Positions 26,399 through 34,378 of a stretch of DNA of 52,010 nucleotides are shown here, piece by piece (position 1 is the stretch's first letter; each line of letters starts with the position of its first letter). The DNA is taken from the NCBI GenBank assembly GCA_902590435.1, contig CACIWU010000005.1, positions 1-52,010 of the forward strand. Direction: 5' to 3'. The position numbers were made by a program, and so were the translations under genes. The notes beneath the pieces were generated by a model, which saw only the letters and a program-made list of their open reading frames with translations, was not told the DNA's origin and ran no database searches. The DNA is from an uncultured SAR324 cluster bacterium. Its GTDB lineage: Bacteria > SAR324 > NAC60-12.

Positions 26399-26878
26399 TT
26401 AGACTTTTTTTAAGAGATTAAGTTCAAAAAACATTACATCCGGTAACGGATTTTTGTAGTATGCAGAAATTTCATAAAAACCTAGTGATTTATAAATGCT
26501 TATTGCTGACTCCATACTAGTTGTAGTATCCAAACAAGCTTTTATATATCCCCTTTCTATGCAATATTCAAGAACTTTTTCCGTTAACCGTTTGCCCAAT
26601 CCTAATCCACGATAAGATGGTTTCAAGTAAAGGCGCTTAATTTCGCATGTAATATTGTCTAATTTGCGCATTCCAATACATCCTATAGATTCAAGATTAT
26701 TCGATGCCAAAATGATACAGCCATCAGGTTTTGCATATTTACCAGGAATGTTTTCTAATTCATTGTTAAAATCTTGAAAAGAGAGACTAAAATCTAGAGA
26801 TTGAGCATATTCTTTAAAAAGTAGCCTGGTGTTAAAATAATCTCTTTTACTTACTGCAAATTCTATCTTAATCTTCAT
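26399..26878 (-). CDS. GNAT-family N-acetyltransferase
   Basis: This is a GCN5-related acetyltransferase transferring acetyl from acetyl-CoA to an unknown amine. The pyrophosphate-binding motif A is clear (IKRLYLKPSYRGLGLGKRLTEKVL), followed by the ACLDTTTSMESAISIYKSLGF motif B region. 159 residues is a typical single domain. The N-terminal helix-strand part (DYFNTRLLFKEYAQSL) is substrate-specific and gives no hint. It lies 110 bases upstream of the MinD-like gene on the same strand, with an own promoter likely between them. Confidence 0.9.
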   Translation of the reverse strand: MKIKIEFAVSKRDYFNTRLLFKEYAQSLDFSLSFQDFNNELENIPGKYAKPDGCIILASNNLESIGCIGMRKLDNITCEIKRLYLKPSYRGLGLGKRLTEKVLEYCIERGYIKACLDTTTSMESAISIYKSLGFYEISAYYKNPLPDVMFFELNLLKKV

Positions 26879-27169
26879 AAAAAAATTTAATTGAAAAAAT
26901 TAATAATAATTTACCTTAAATAAGATTTTAAATAAACTTAACTTAGTTTAGACTAGTAAAAAAATACTTTTTAAAAGCTTAATTATCATATATTTGTGTT
27001 TATTTAATCGAGTACTTTAAATTTATTTTAGATAATTATTTAAAAAAATATTTAATTCTAATTTGTTACTCTAATTGAAAAAATGCCTTTTAAAATTGGT
27101 AATTTTAAAGTAAAATCAAACATATTAAAATACAAAATTAAAAACTTTTGAAATCTAGGAAAAACTTTT

Positions 27170-29074
27170 ATGAGTAAAAAAATAAAGCAAAAGTCGGAGA
27201 TTCATGAGTACCAAGCAGAGATGCAAAAGCTTTTGGAAATTTTGGTCCATTCTCTTTATACAGAGAGAGAAATATTTTTACGTGAGCTTGTTTCAAATGC
27301 TTCAGATGCATTAAGTAAGGTCCAACTTATTACCTTAACTGAGAAAAAAGTTCTAGATAAAGATACAGATTTACAAATCAAAATATCTTACGACGAAGAG
27401 AAAAGACATATTGTAATTGAGGATTCTGGTTGTGGAATGAGTAAGGATGAGTTGCTAGAAAATTTGGGAACAATAGCTAATTCAGGGACACTTAAATTCT
27501 TGCAGCAAGCTCAATCTGAAAATAAATCTGCCGAAAACCTAATAGGTCAGTTTGGTGTTGGTTTTTATTCTGCTTTTATGGTAGCTGATCGCGTTGAGTT
27601 GATCAGTCGCTCTTGGCATGATGATTCTAAAGCATGGCAATGGTCATCGGATGGAGGAGGACAGTATGAGATTAGTCCAGTTGATTATAAAAAACGAGGT
27701 ACACGTGTAACTGTATTTCTAAAAGAAGATGCTAAAGAATTTTGTAATGATTTCAGAATTGAATCAATAATAAAAAAATATTCAAATTACCTTCCATACC
27801 CGGTAAAGATAAAAGATAAAATAGTTAATCAGGTAAAAGCTATTTGGACACAATCTAAGTCTGAAATAAAACCAGATGAGTACAAAGAATTCTATAAGCA
27901 AATTTCTCAATCCCAAACAGATCCTCTTCATCACTTGCACTTTAATATCGATGCTCCCATCCAATATTATGCTCTACTTTATTTGCCTGAATCAGTTGGT
28001 AATGAGGTGCTATATTCCAGAGAAAGCAAAAACGTAGCTTTGTATGCCCAGAAAATATTGATCCAATCAGATAATACCAATTTGTTGCCTCCATATTTGA
28101 GGTTTGTACAAGGGATTGTAGATTCAGAAGATATTCCATTGAATGTTTCTAGAGAGAGTATTCAAAAAAACGCATTGATAGAAAAAATCAAAAGTAGTTT
28201 AACGTTGCGAGTTTTGAAAGAATTACAGTTTTTAGCAGATCAGAATGTAGATAAATTTAGAAAAATTTGGGAACCATACGGTACAATGATAAAAGAAGGG
28301 ATTTCTTCAGATTTTAAGAACAAAGGGAGATTGATGGAGTTGTTAAGATTTAATTCTTCTGTATCTGAGGATTCTACTCCCGATGTTTCTCTTAAAGACT
28401 ATAAAAGTAGAATGCGTGAAGGACAAAATGATATTTTTTATGTTACAGGAGGATCACGAGAAGCGATTTTGCACAATCCAAATCTAGAATATTTTCGTAA
28501 ACAGAATTTAGAGGTTTTGTTTATGACTGATCAAATAGATGATTTTATGGTCACAGATTTGAGAGAATATGACGGTAAAAAATTAAAAAATATTTCTCAG
28601 GAAGATATAGAAGGTATTAACGAAAATGATATTTCTAATGCTGAATCTCCTCTAACAAAAGAAGAGAAGAATGATATGTTGTCCTTTTTCGAGAATCAAT
28701 TGAAGGATCGAGTTAGTTCAGTTTCAGATTCAAAACGTCTTGTTGATAGTCCTTGTTCTTTGGTTACACCTAAAGATGGTATGACTGCACAAATGGAAAA
28801 GATGATGAAGGTGATGGATCAGAAATTTAAAGGGGAAAAAAGAAATTTGGAAGTAAATCTGAATCATCCAATTATTCAAAATCTTTCAGAAATACTTCAA
28901 AAAGATAAAAATAATTCTTTTCTTAAAGATTCCGTGGAACAATTATACGAAAACTCTTTGTTAGTTGAAGGGTTGCTGGATAACCCAGTTAGGATTTTAT
29001 CTAGATTTCAAAATTTTATGGTTTCTGCTAGTTCGTATGAATTGGAGAAATTTTCGAAAAATTCGAAAAAATAA
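27170..29074 (+). CDS. htpG: molecular chaperone HtpG (Hsp90)
   Basis: This is a cytoplasmic Hsp90-family ATPase helping refold and activate client proteins. The N-terminal GHKL nucleotide site is complete: EIFLRELVSNASDAL, IEDSGCGMSKDEL, GTIANSGT and IGQFGVGFYSAFMVAD. The middle domain has the catalytic-Arg loop region (DIPLNVSRESIQ), and the C-terminal dimerisation domain ends the 634 residues, the usual bacterial length. About 290 AT-rich bases precede it, without a CIRCE-type inverted repeat or a recognisable sigma-32 site. It converges with the coiled-coil protein downstream. Confidence 0.97.
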   Translation: MSKKIKQKSEIHEYQAEMQKLLEILVHSLYTEREIFLRELVSNASDALSKVQLITLTEKKVLDKDTDLQIKISYDEEKRHIVIEDSGCGMSKDELLENLGTIANSGTLKFLQQAQSENKSAENLIGQFGVGFYSAFMVADRVELISRSWHDDSKAWQWSSDGGGQYEISPVDYKKRGTRVTVFLKEDAKEFCNDFRIESIIKKYSNYLPYPVKIKDKIVNQVKAIWTQSKSEIKPDEYKEFYKQISQSQTDPLHHLHFNIDAPIQYYALLYLPESVGNEVLYSRESKNVALYAQKILIQSDNTNLLPPYLRFVQGIVDSEDIPLNVSRESIQKNALIEKIKSSLTLRVLKELQFLADQNVDKFRKIWEPYGTMIKEGISSDFKNKGRLMELLRFNSSVSEDSTPDVSLKDYKSRMREGQNDIFYVTGGSREAILHNPNLEYFRKQNLEVLFMTDQIDDFMVTDLREYDGKKLKNISQEDIEGINENDISNAESPLTKEEKNDMLSFFENQLKDRVSSVSDSKRLVDSPCSLVTPKDGMTAQMEKMMKVMDQKFKGEKRNLEVNLNHPIIQNLSEILQKDKNNSFLKDSVEQLYENSLLVEGLLDNPVRILSRFQNFMVSASSYELEKFSKNSKK

Positions 29075-29122
29075 AAAATTTGGAGAAAAAATTAAAATAA
29101 ATTTAAGGGTCTAGATAATTCC

Positions 29123-29605
29123 TTAATTACACAAAGTTTCGTTGGAAATTTCTTCTTCAATCTTCATGATATTTTTTTCATATTCTCGAAGGGCAGTTTC
29201 AATTTGAATTGAGTATTGACGAAGTTCATTAAGTCGGTTAATGTAGTTTTTATTAGCCTCTTTATGCAAATAAAAATAATTGGGATTTTGTGGCTCTTTT
29301 TCCAACAATTCTTCGCAATCATCTGATAAAACAGCTAGGTCTTCTTTAATTGAGATAATTTGAAAAGTATCAGTTTCTCTGTAAGATAAAATTAGACTAG
29401 AATTATCAGAATTACCGTCATTATTTTTGCTGTGATCCTTCATATAAGTAGAAATTTCTTTCAAAATTTTATTGTAACGTTCTACCATAATTTCACAATC
29501 TTTGCGAAACATGAGAATATCATTTGGTAACTTGTAGAAAATTTTTCCCAAAGATACTCTAAGATAGTGTAAGAATATATGATTAATTGTGCTAATCAAA
29601 GTCAT
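29123..29605 (-). CDS. hypothetical helical protein
   Basis: This is a 160-residue protein I do not recognise. It is largely helical and charged, with likely coiled-coil segments near residues 35-55 and 110-155 (NRLNELRQYSIQIETALREY, then EKNIMKIEEEI). A Ser/Asn/Asp linker (KNNDGNSDNSS) separates the two helical halves. There is no signal peptide or membrane segment. It converges with htpG, and its start is divergent from yicC across about 110 bases that include short ATTT repeats. Coding status is supported by length, lack of overlap and composition. Confidence 0.55.
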   Translation of the reverse strand: MTLISTINHIFLHYLRVSLGKIFYKLPNDILMFRKDCEIMVERYNKILKEISTYMKDHSKNNDGNSDNSSLILSYRETDTFQIISIKEDLAVLSDDCEELLEKEPQNPNYFYLHKEANKNYINRLNELRQYSIQIETALREYEKNIMKIEEEISNETLCN

Positions 29606-29715
29606 GGTTTTATTATTTATTTATTTATTTACAAGTAAAATAGCCTTATTAAAAAGCATTGTCAATTCTAGAAAAGGCAATCAAAGAAAATTCACAAATT
29701 GATCCGGGTAAAAAT

Positions 29716-30585
29716 ATGGCGATTTCTATGACAGGTTTTGGTGCGGCAGAATTTGAATGGGACGCTTGGTCTTGTCAAGTAGAAATTCGTGCTGTTAATC
29801 AACGATTTCTAGATGTGAAGTGTCGACTTCCTTTAGGTTTTCAGAAATTAGAATCAGATATAAAAAAACAGATAAAGTTAACTTGTTCTCGAGGAAAAAT
29901 AGATTGTTTTATAAGATTAGAAAAAACTATTGAATCTGAGGGAATGCAAATAAATCATGATCGAGCAAAACAATTCAGTGATATTTTAAAAGAATTTGAA
30001 GGATTGTCGGGAATAAATATTAATCTAGAAGCGAGAAGTTTGGCCAGCATGAATGTCATTGAAGATAACAAAAAAGCTGATCATCCTGTAGAATGTGAAA
30101 AATTAATTAAAAAAACATTATTAAAAGCGCTGAAGGAGTTAAAAAAAATGAAGATTAGTGAAGGTGAGGCTATGCAAAAAGATATTATCGTGCGATTATC
30201 TTTGTGTGGAGAACTTATCCAATCAATTGAAAAACTTTCTCTAGAGGAACCTCGATTATACAAAGAGAGGTTATATGCTCGTCTTTCAGATTTGAACTTA
30301 GATTCAAAAATAAATCCAGAAAGATTAGAACAAGAAATTGTTTTGTATGCAGAAAAACTTGATATTAGTGAAGAATTACTTCGCTTTAAAACTCATTTGA
30401 AGCATATGGATGAAATTTTTTCTCAACGTGAAGTTGGGAAAAAAGCGGAGTTCTTAATTCAAGAATTAAATAGAGAGGTAAATACAATCTCATCTAAAAG
30501 TAATCAAGCTGAGATAAGTCAAGGAACTGTTGAAATTAAAAGCGAGCTAGAGAAAATCAGGGAACAATTACAAAATATCGAATAG
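29716..30585 (+). CDS. yicC: YicC/YloC-family endoribonuclease
   Basis: This YicC-family protein belongs to a group recently linked to endoribonuclease activity on RNA and sRNA decay. The family start SMTGFGAAEF is present, then VEIRAVNQRFLDVKCRLP, the basic SRGKIDCFIRLEK, and near the C-terminus GKKAEFLIQELNREVNTISSKS. The ORF track begins at a TTG (29659), but the family begins just before SMTGFG, so I place the start at the ATG at 29716. Many bacteria have guanylate kinase next to this gene. Here the neighbour 7 bases downstream is a different P-loop NMP-kinase-like protein, keeping the RNase/NMP-kinase theme. Confidence 0.93.
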   Translation: MAISMTGFGAAEFEWDAWSCQVEIRAVNQRFLDVKCRLPLGFQKLESDIKKQIKLTCSRGKIDCFIRLEKTIESEGMQINHDRAKQFSDILKEFEGLSGININLEARSLASMNVIEDNKKADHPVECEKLIKKTLLKALKELKKMKISEGEAMQKDIIVRLSLCGELIQSIEKLSLEEPRLYKERLYARLSDLNLDSKINPERLEQEIVLYAEKLDISEELLRFKTHLKHMDEIFSQREVGKKAEFLIQELNREVNTISSKSNQAEISQGTVEIKSELEKIREQLQNIE

Positions 30586-30592
30586 TATTTTC

Positions 30593-31147
30593 ATGAAAAT
30601 AACACTATCTGGTAGTCCTGGTTCTGGTAAATCCACATTAAGAATAATGCTAGCGGAACATTATGGACTATCAACTAAATGTACCGGAGATTTTATGAGA
30701 GGACTATCAAGTGAACAAGGTTTCAATGATATTACTCAATTTCTGGTTGATTATGTTTCTCAGCATCCTGAAGTGGATCAACGTGTTGATGAAGAACAGA
30801 GAAAATTTGGCAAACAAAATGATAATTTTGTTCTTGATGCACATTTAGGTTTTTACTTTGTTCCAGACTCGATTCGTATCGGTCTAGTATGTGAATTGGA
30901 AGAAGCATCAAATAGAATTCTAAAGGATGTAACTAGAACGAATGAAAGTGCGAAGAATATTAGAGATAGTATTTTTGCTAGTAAAAAAAGAATGGATACT
31001 ATGCAGAAAAATTTTTATAAACTTTACAAAATTGATATTAATGATCCTTCAAATTTTGATTTACTGTTGGATACTACTAAATTGTCTTCATCAGAAGTTT
31101 TCAAAAGGGTTTCATCATTCATTGACGAAAAAATTAAAAAAATTTGA
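30593..31147 (+). CDS. cytidylate-kinase-like P-loop kinase (COG1102 type)
   Basis: This small P-loop nucleoside-monophosphate-kinase-fold protein has Walker A GSPGSGKST at residues 7-15, then CTGDFMRGL, FNDITQFLVDYVSQHPEVDQRVDEEQ, FVLDAHLGFYFVPDS and a lid segment RTNES. The order matches the archaeal-type CMP kinase family (COG1102) rather than bacterial Cmk or Gmk. The likely reaction is phosphoryl transfer from ATP to CMP or a related NMP. It starts 7 bases after yicC, so the two are almost certainly co-transcribed. At 184 residues it is of usual length. The substrate is inferred and cannot be read from the sequence with confidence. Confidence 0.65.
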   Translation: MKITLSGSPGSGKSTLRIMLAEHYGLSTKCTGDFMRGLSSEQGFNDITQFLVDYVSQHPEVDQRVDEEQRKFGKQNDNFVLDAHLGFYFVPDSIRIGLVCELEEASNRILKDVTRTNESAKNIRDSIFASKKRMDTMQKNFYKLYKIDINDPSNFDLLLDTTKLSSSEVFKRVSSFIDEKIKKI

Positions 31148-31220
31148 TTGAATAATAAAATAACATTTAACTTATTTTTTCAAAATTTAACATGGTCTAC
31201 TCTAAATTTTAATATATTTT

Positions 31221-31297
31221 GCACCAGTAGCTCAACTGGATAGAGCAACTGACTTCTAATCAGTAGGTTATAGGTTCAAGTCCTATCTGGTGCGCCA
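31221..31297 (+). tRNA. tRNA-Arg (anticodon TCT)
   Basis: A full cloverleaf of 77 bases: acceptor GCACCAG/CTGGTGC, D-stem GCTC/GAGC, anticodon stem ACTGA/TCAGT around the loop CTTCTAA, T-stem ATAGG/CCTAT around TTCAAGT. The discriminator is G with an encoded CCA. The anticodon TCT reads AGA, a major arginine codon in AT-rich genomes. Confidence 0.97.
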
Positions 31298-31300
31298 CCT

Positions 31301-31543
31301 TTAGCAACGGATTGTAGTTTTTTGAACACTTAAGGGAGCATCATTGGTGTCCACATAGGTGTCCATCGATCCAGAGTTATTACTATTTTTATCAAACCAT
31401 TTTAGACCTTTTATTTCTCCTTCCTTTACTAAATTGTATCTTAGAAAAGCGATATATGTTTTGTCCCCTGATATCTGTTTGAATGTGTAGTGATCGTTAC
31501 CTGCAAGTTTTAGGTTTTTGATTGCACAATAATGCAGACAATA
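31301..31543 (-). pseudogene. start-less coding remnant behind tRNA-Arg
   Basis: On the minus strand an 80-codon open frame runs from just after a TAA (31544-31546) to a TAA at 31301. It encodes a protein-like sequence (AGNDHYTFKQISGDKTYIAF, SGSMDTYVDTNDAPLSVQK) but has no ATG, GTG or TTG near its 5' end. It may be the 3' end of a gene whose front was lost. I recognise no family. It may also be chance coding potential; the even amino-acid composition is why I list it. Confidence 0.35.
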
Positions 31544-31623
31544 TTAATACTTGATTTAAGATAAAAAATGGTTTTATATTGTTGAACTTTTCTAATTTTT
31601 TTAATTTGAAGGAGAATTAGGTT

Positions 31624-32400
31624 ATGCTTAAAAAAAGAATTTGGGAAATCCTTGAAATCAGTAAGGAAAACGATAATAATAGCAAATACTTTGACTATTT
31701 TATTTCTATATTAATATCTTTAAACGTTTTTGCAATAATACTTGAAACTGAAAAGACGTTAGCTTCTGAGTACAAATCTTTTTTTAATTATTTTGAGTTA
31801 TTTTCAATATTTATCTTCAGTATAGAATATTTGCTAAGGATATGGTCATGCGTTTCGGCGGAATTATATAAAAATCCTTTGACAGGAAGAATTAAATATT
31901 TTTTTTCACCTTTGGCCATCATTGACCTTATATCAATTGCTCCTTTCTTCATAGCATATTTTGTTGTTGATGCAAGAATACTTAGGATTTTAAGACTTTT
32001 AAGAATATTTAGAATTACCAAGCATATTCGTTATTCAAAAACCTTCCAAATTATTGTAATCACAATCGATAAGAAAAAAGAAGAGTTATTGTCTGCGTTG
32101 GTACTGATGTTATGTCTCTTACTGATTTGCTCAACTGGTGTTTATTTTGCTGAAAATGAAGCTCAACCGTACAAGTTTTCCAGTATAATTTCCTCAATGT
32201 GGTGGGCAGTTGCTACTTTGACTACGGTGGGATACGGAGATATTTTTCCTATAACTACTATGGGCAAATTGTTCGGTTCAATTTCAGCAATTTTTGGAGT
32301 GGGTCTTTTTGCAATTCCTGCAGGTATTTTAGCTTCTGGTTTCACTGCTGATATTGAAGTAAAATATAAGAATTGTCCGCATTGCGGTGAAAAAATATAG
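31624..32400 (+). CDS. voltage-gated potassium channel (Kch/ion_trans type)
   Basis: This is a six-transmembrane tetrameric cation channel in the inner membrane. S1-S3 are hydrophobic. S4 near residues 118-132 carries regularly spaced arginines (RILRILRLLRIFRI) as a voltage sensor. The pore loop has the K+ selectivity filter TLTTVGYGD near residue 200. The extreme C-terminus ends CPHCGEKI, a CxxC half zinc-ribbon unusual for this family. A good Shine-Dalgarno (GAAGGAG, 9 bases before ATG) supports the start. Its last 14 bases overlap the GTG start of the mechanosensitive channel gene, so the two channels are probably translated together. Confidence 0.93.
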   Translation: MLKKRIWEILEISKENDNNSKYFDYFISILISLNVFAIILETEKTLASEYKSFFNYFELFSIFIFSIEYLLRIWSCVSAELYKNPLTGRIKYFFSPLAIIDLISIAPFFIAYFVVDARILRILRLLRIFRITKHIRYSKTFQIIVITIDKKKEELLSALVLMLCLLLICSTGVYFAENEAQPYKFSSIISSMWWAVATLTTVGYGDIFPITTMGKLFGSISAIFGVGLFAIPAGILASGFTADIEVKYKNCPHCGEKI

Positions 32401-33697
32401 GGTACTTTCTAATCTTCATAAAAAATACGAAATGACTTTTCAAATAATTCACTTTTTAACAGATTTATTAAAAGATCCTATAATTCAATTAGGATTCAAA
32501 GAGGTAATAGCAAGAGAATTAGTTCGTGGGATTCTAATATTATTTATTCTTTTACTAAGTTTGTTTGTGTACAAAATTACACAGGGTCCATTTATTAAAT
32601 ATTTAGAAAAATTATCTACTAATACTAACATGCAATGGGATAATTATTTAGTAGAAAGAAGAGTTTTTCATCGCCTCCTTAATTTCATACCACTAATTTT
32701 AATTTACATATTAATTCCACCAGTTTTAGCTAAAACAAATTTTTTAACTTTTAGCCAATCATTAATAAATGCTTTGTTCATTATACTCGCAATGATGACA
32801 TTGGATGCTTTTTTAAATGCAGTTTTGGATATTTATGCCAAAACTTCAATATCAAAGGAAATTTCCATAAGACCTTTTGTACAGGTATTTAAATTGGTTC
32901 TTTATTTTGTGACGGTTATTTTATTGTTGTCATTAATATTACAAAAAACCCCATTATATTTTCTAAGTGGTTTAGGTGCATTAACAGCAGTACTAATGTT
33001 TGTTTTTAAAGATGTTCTTATGGGATTTGTAGCTGGGATTCAGTTAATTGCAAATAAGATGGTTGCTCCTAAGGATTGGATAGAAATGCCAAAATACGGA
33101 GCTGATGGTGATGTAATTGAAATAACTCTAACTACTGTAAAAGTAAAAAACTTTGATAACACAATTACAACTATCCCTACTTATGCCCTTATCAATGAGT
33201 CATTTAAAAATTGGCGCAATATGAGTTTGTCGGGAGGTAGACGTATAAAAAGATATGTAAATATTGATATTAGCAGCATCAAATTTTGTAATAATGAAAT
33301 GTTAGAAAAATTCAGAAGGGTTCAATTAATTAGTGGTGTCATAATGGAAAGGCAAGAAGAAATTAAGTTATATAATGAAAAACAAAGTGTTGATGAAAGT
33401 ACATTAGTGAATGGTCGTAGATTAACCAACATAGGTATTTTTAGAACTTATGTTGAGGAATATCTTAAGCAACACCCAATGATTCATAATGAAATGACTT
33501 TTCTGGTACGTCAATTATCTCCACGAGAAAATGGACTGCCAATTGAAATCTATGTTTTTTGCACAGATACAAACTGGGCAAATTATGAAAAAGTACAAGC
33601 AGATATCTTTGATCATATTTTGGCTGTTGTGCCAGAATTTGAATTAAGAGTATTTCAGGAACCTACAGGCTCTGATTTTCAAAGTCTTTCAAAATAA
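32387..33697 (+). CDS. ybdG: miniconductance mechanosensitive channel, YbdG type
   Basis: This is a MscS-superfamily channel closest to E. coli YbdG in overall length (436 versus 415) and in long shared stretches that I recognise from memory. These include the pore-lining GLGALTAVLMFVFKD, the beta domain WIEMPKYGADGDVIEI, NTITTIPTYALINESFKNW and SGGRRIKRYV, and near the C-terminus VRQLSPRENGLPIEIY and PTGSDF. It should release solutes on hypo-osmotic shock. The GTG start overlaps the K+ channel gene by 14 bases. An ATG at codon 16 is an alternative that would remove the overlap start but still follow closely. Confidence 0.93.
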   Translation: MKKYRVLSNLHKKYEMTFQIIHFLTDLLKDPIIQLGFKEVIARELVRGILILFILLLSLFVYKITQGPFIKYLEKLSTNTNMQWDNYLVERRVFHRLLNFIPLILIYILIPPVLAKTNFLTFSQSLINALFIILAMMTLDAFLNAVLDIYAKTSISKEISIRPFVQVFKLVLYFVTVILLLSLILQKTPLYFLSGLGALTAVLMFVFKDVLMGFVAGIQLIANKMVAPKDWIEMPKYGADGDVIEITLTTVKVKNFDNTITTIPTYALINESFKNWRNMSLSGGRRIKRYVNIDISSIKFCNNEMLEKFRRVQLISGVIMERQEEIKLYNEKQSVDESTLVNGRRLTNIGIFRTYVEEYLKQHPMIHNEMTFLVRQLSPRENGLPIEIYVFCTDTNWANYEKVQADIFDHILAVVPEFELRVFQEPTGSDFQSLSK

Positions 33698-33813
33698 TAT
33701 TTATAATTAAGAAAAAACTAATGATTATAGATTATAAATCATATTTTTGACGGATTTGATTAAATTCTAAAAAGTTCCAAAATCTGAAACCCCACATTAA
33801 TAGTAAAAATTTT

Positions 33814-34059
33814 ATGGAAAATTTAATTCAACAATTGACTGACAACCCAATTCTTCTGGTAATAACTATAGTGCTTGTATCTGTTGCAGTTTACACGCTG
33901 GTGGAGCGACTGTTAAAGCCGGCATTGTTTCTATTGGTACTGTTTGCGGTCTATATCGGTTATCTAGTTATGACTGAACAAGAGCTACCCCAAGAACTTC
34001 AAAAAGGGGAGGAGTTTATTGAAGAAGTAGTTGAAAGGACTAAAACAGTTAAGGAATAG
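33814..34059 (+). CDS. small two-segment membrane protein
   Basis: This 81-residue protein has two predicted membrane helices (about residues 12-30, LLVITIVLVSVAVYTL; and 36-52, ALFLLVLFAVYIGYLV). An acidic-basic C-terminal helix follows (GEEFIEEVVERTKTVKE). No family is recognised. It follows the mechanosensitive channel by 116 bases on the same strand and could be an accessory subunit, but nothing in the sequence proves this. Codon composition is similar to its neighbours, slightly richer in GC around 33,900. Confidence 0.6.
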   Translation: MENLIQQLTDNPILLVITIVLVSVAVYTLVERLLKPALFLLVLFAVYIGYLVMTEQELPQELQKGEEFIEEVVERTKTVKE

Positions 34060-34378
34060 AACCTCTTAAAAAATAGGTGTCCATAAAATGAGTTTTGTAT
34101 GTATGCACAAAAAGATGAAGAAATGATGTTAAATTTATTAATTCCACCATTAACTAGCTGATTTTATTAGCTTGTATAAATACTTATATTCAGCAGGTTA
34201 TATGTCCAAGTACTATATTTTTAGCCTAATTATTCTAAGTGGTGCAGATTATAGGACACTTAAGGATATTACTTTGTACTTTATATTTTTTAAGTAACTT
34301 TTCTATTTGAGAATATAATATTGCTATTTATTGTAAATTAATGACGCTTTTGATTTTAAAAAAATGTATAGTTTGTAA
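34060..34378 (+). other. 319-base intergenic region after the channel islet
   Basis: No plausible gene. The 12-mer ATAGGTGTCCAT at 34073-34084 also occurs at 31355-31366 downstream of tRNA-Arg. The segment 34190-34265 is a diverged copy of the tRNA-Arg 3' half and its flank (listed separately). The remainder is AT-rich without clear signals. Confidence 0.5.
34190..34265 (+). repeat. diverged copy of tRNA-Arg 3' half plus downstream flank
   Basis: Ungapped comparison with 31260-31335 gives about 51 matches of 76. The anticodon 3' arm through T-arm (27 bases) matches at 23 positions, and the 10-mer ACACTTAAGG falls at exactly the same offset (66 bases) in both. The acceptor stem is destroyed, so it is not a working tRNA. 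It may mark the far end of an old integration or a tandem duplication. Confidence 0.6.

Noticed and set aside
32380-32410. Kch and YbdG as one frameshifted fusion gene
   Set aside because: YbdG similarity begins normally within its own frame and the K+ channel ends with its own CPHCGEKI stop; a 14-base overlap explains it.
34150-34220. A second functional tRNA
   Set aside because: The acceptor and D stems do not pair and the 3' end lacks a CCA-like acceptor; only the 3' half resembles tRNA-Arg.
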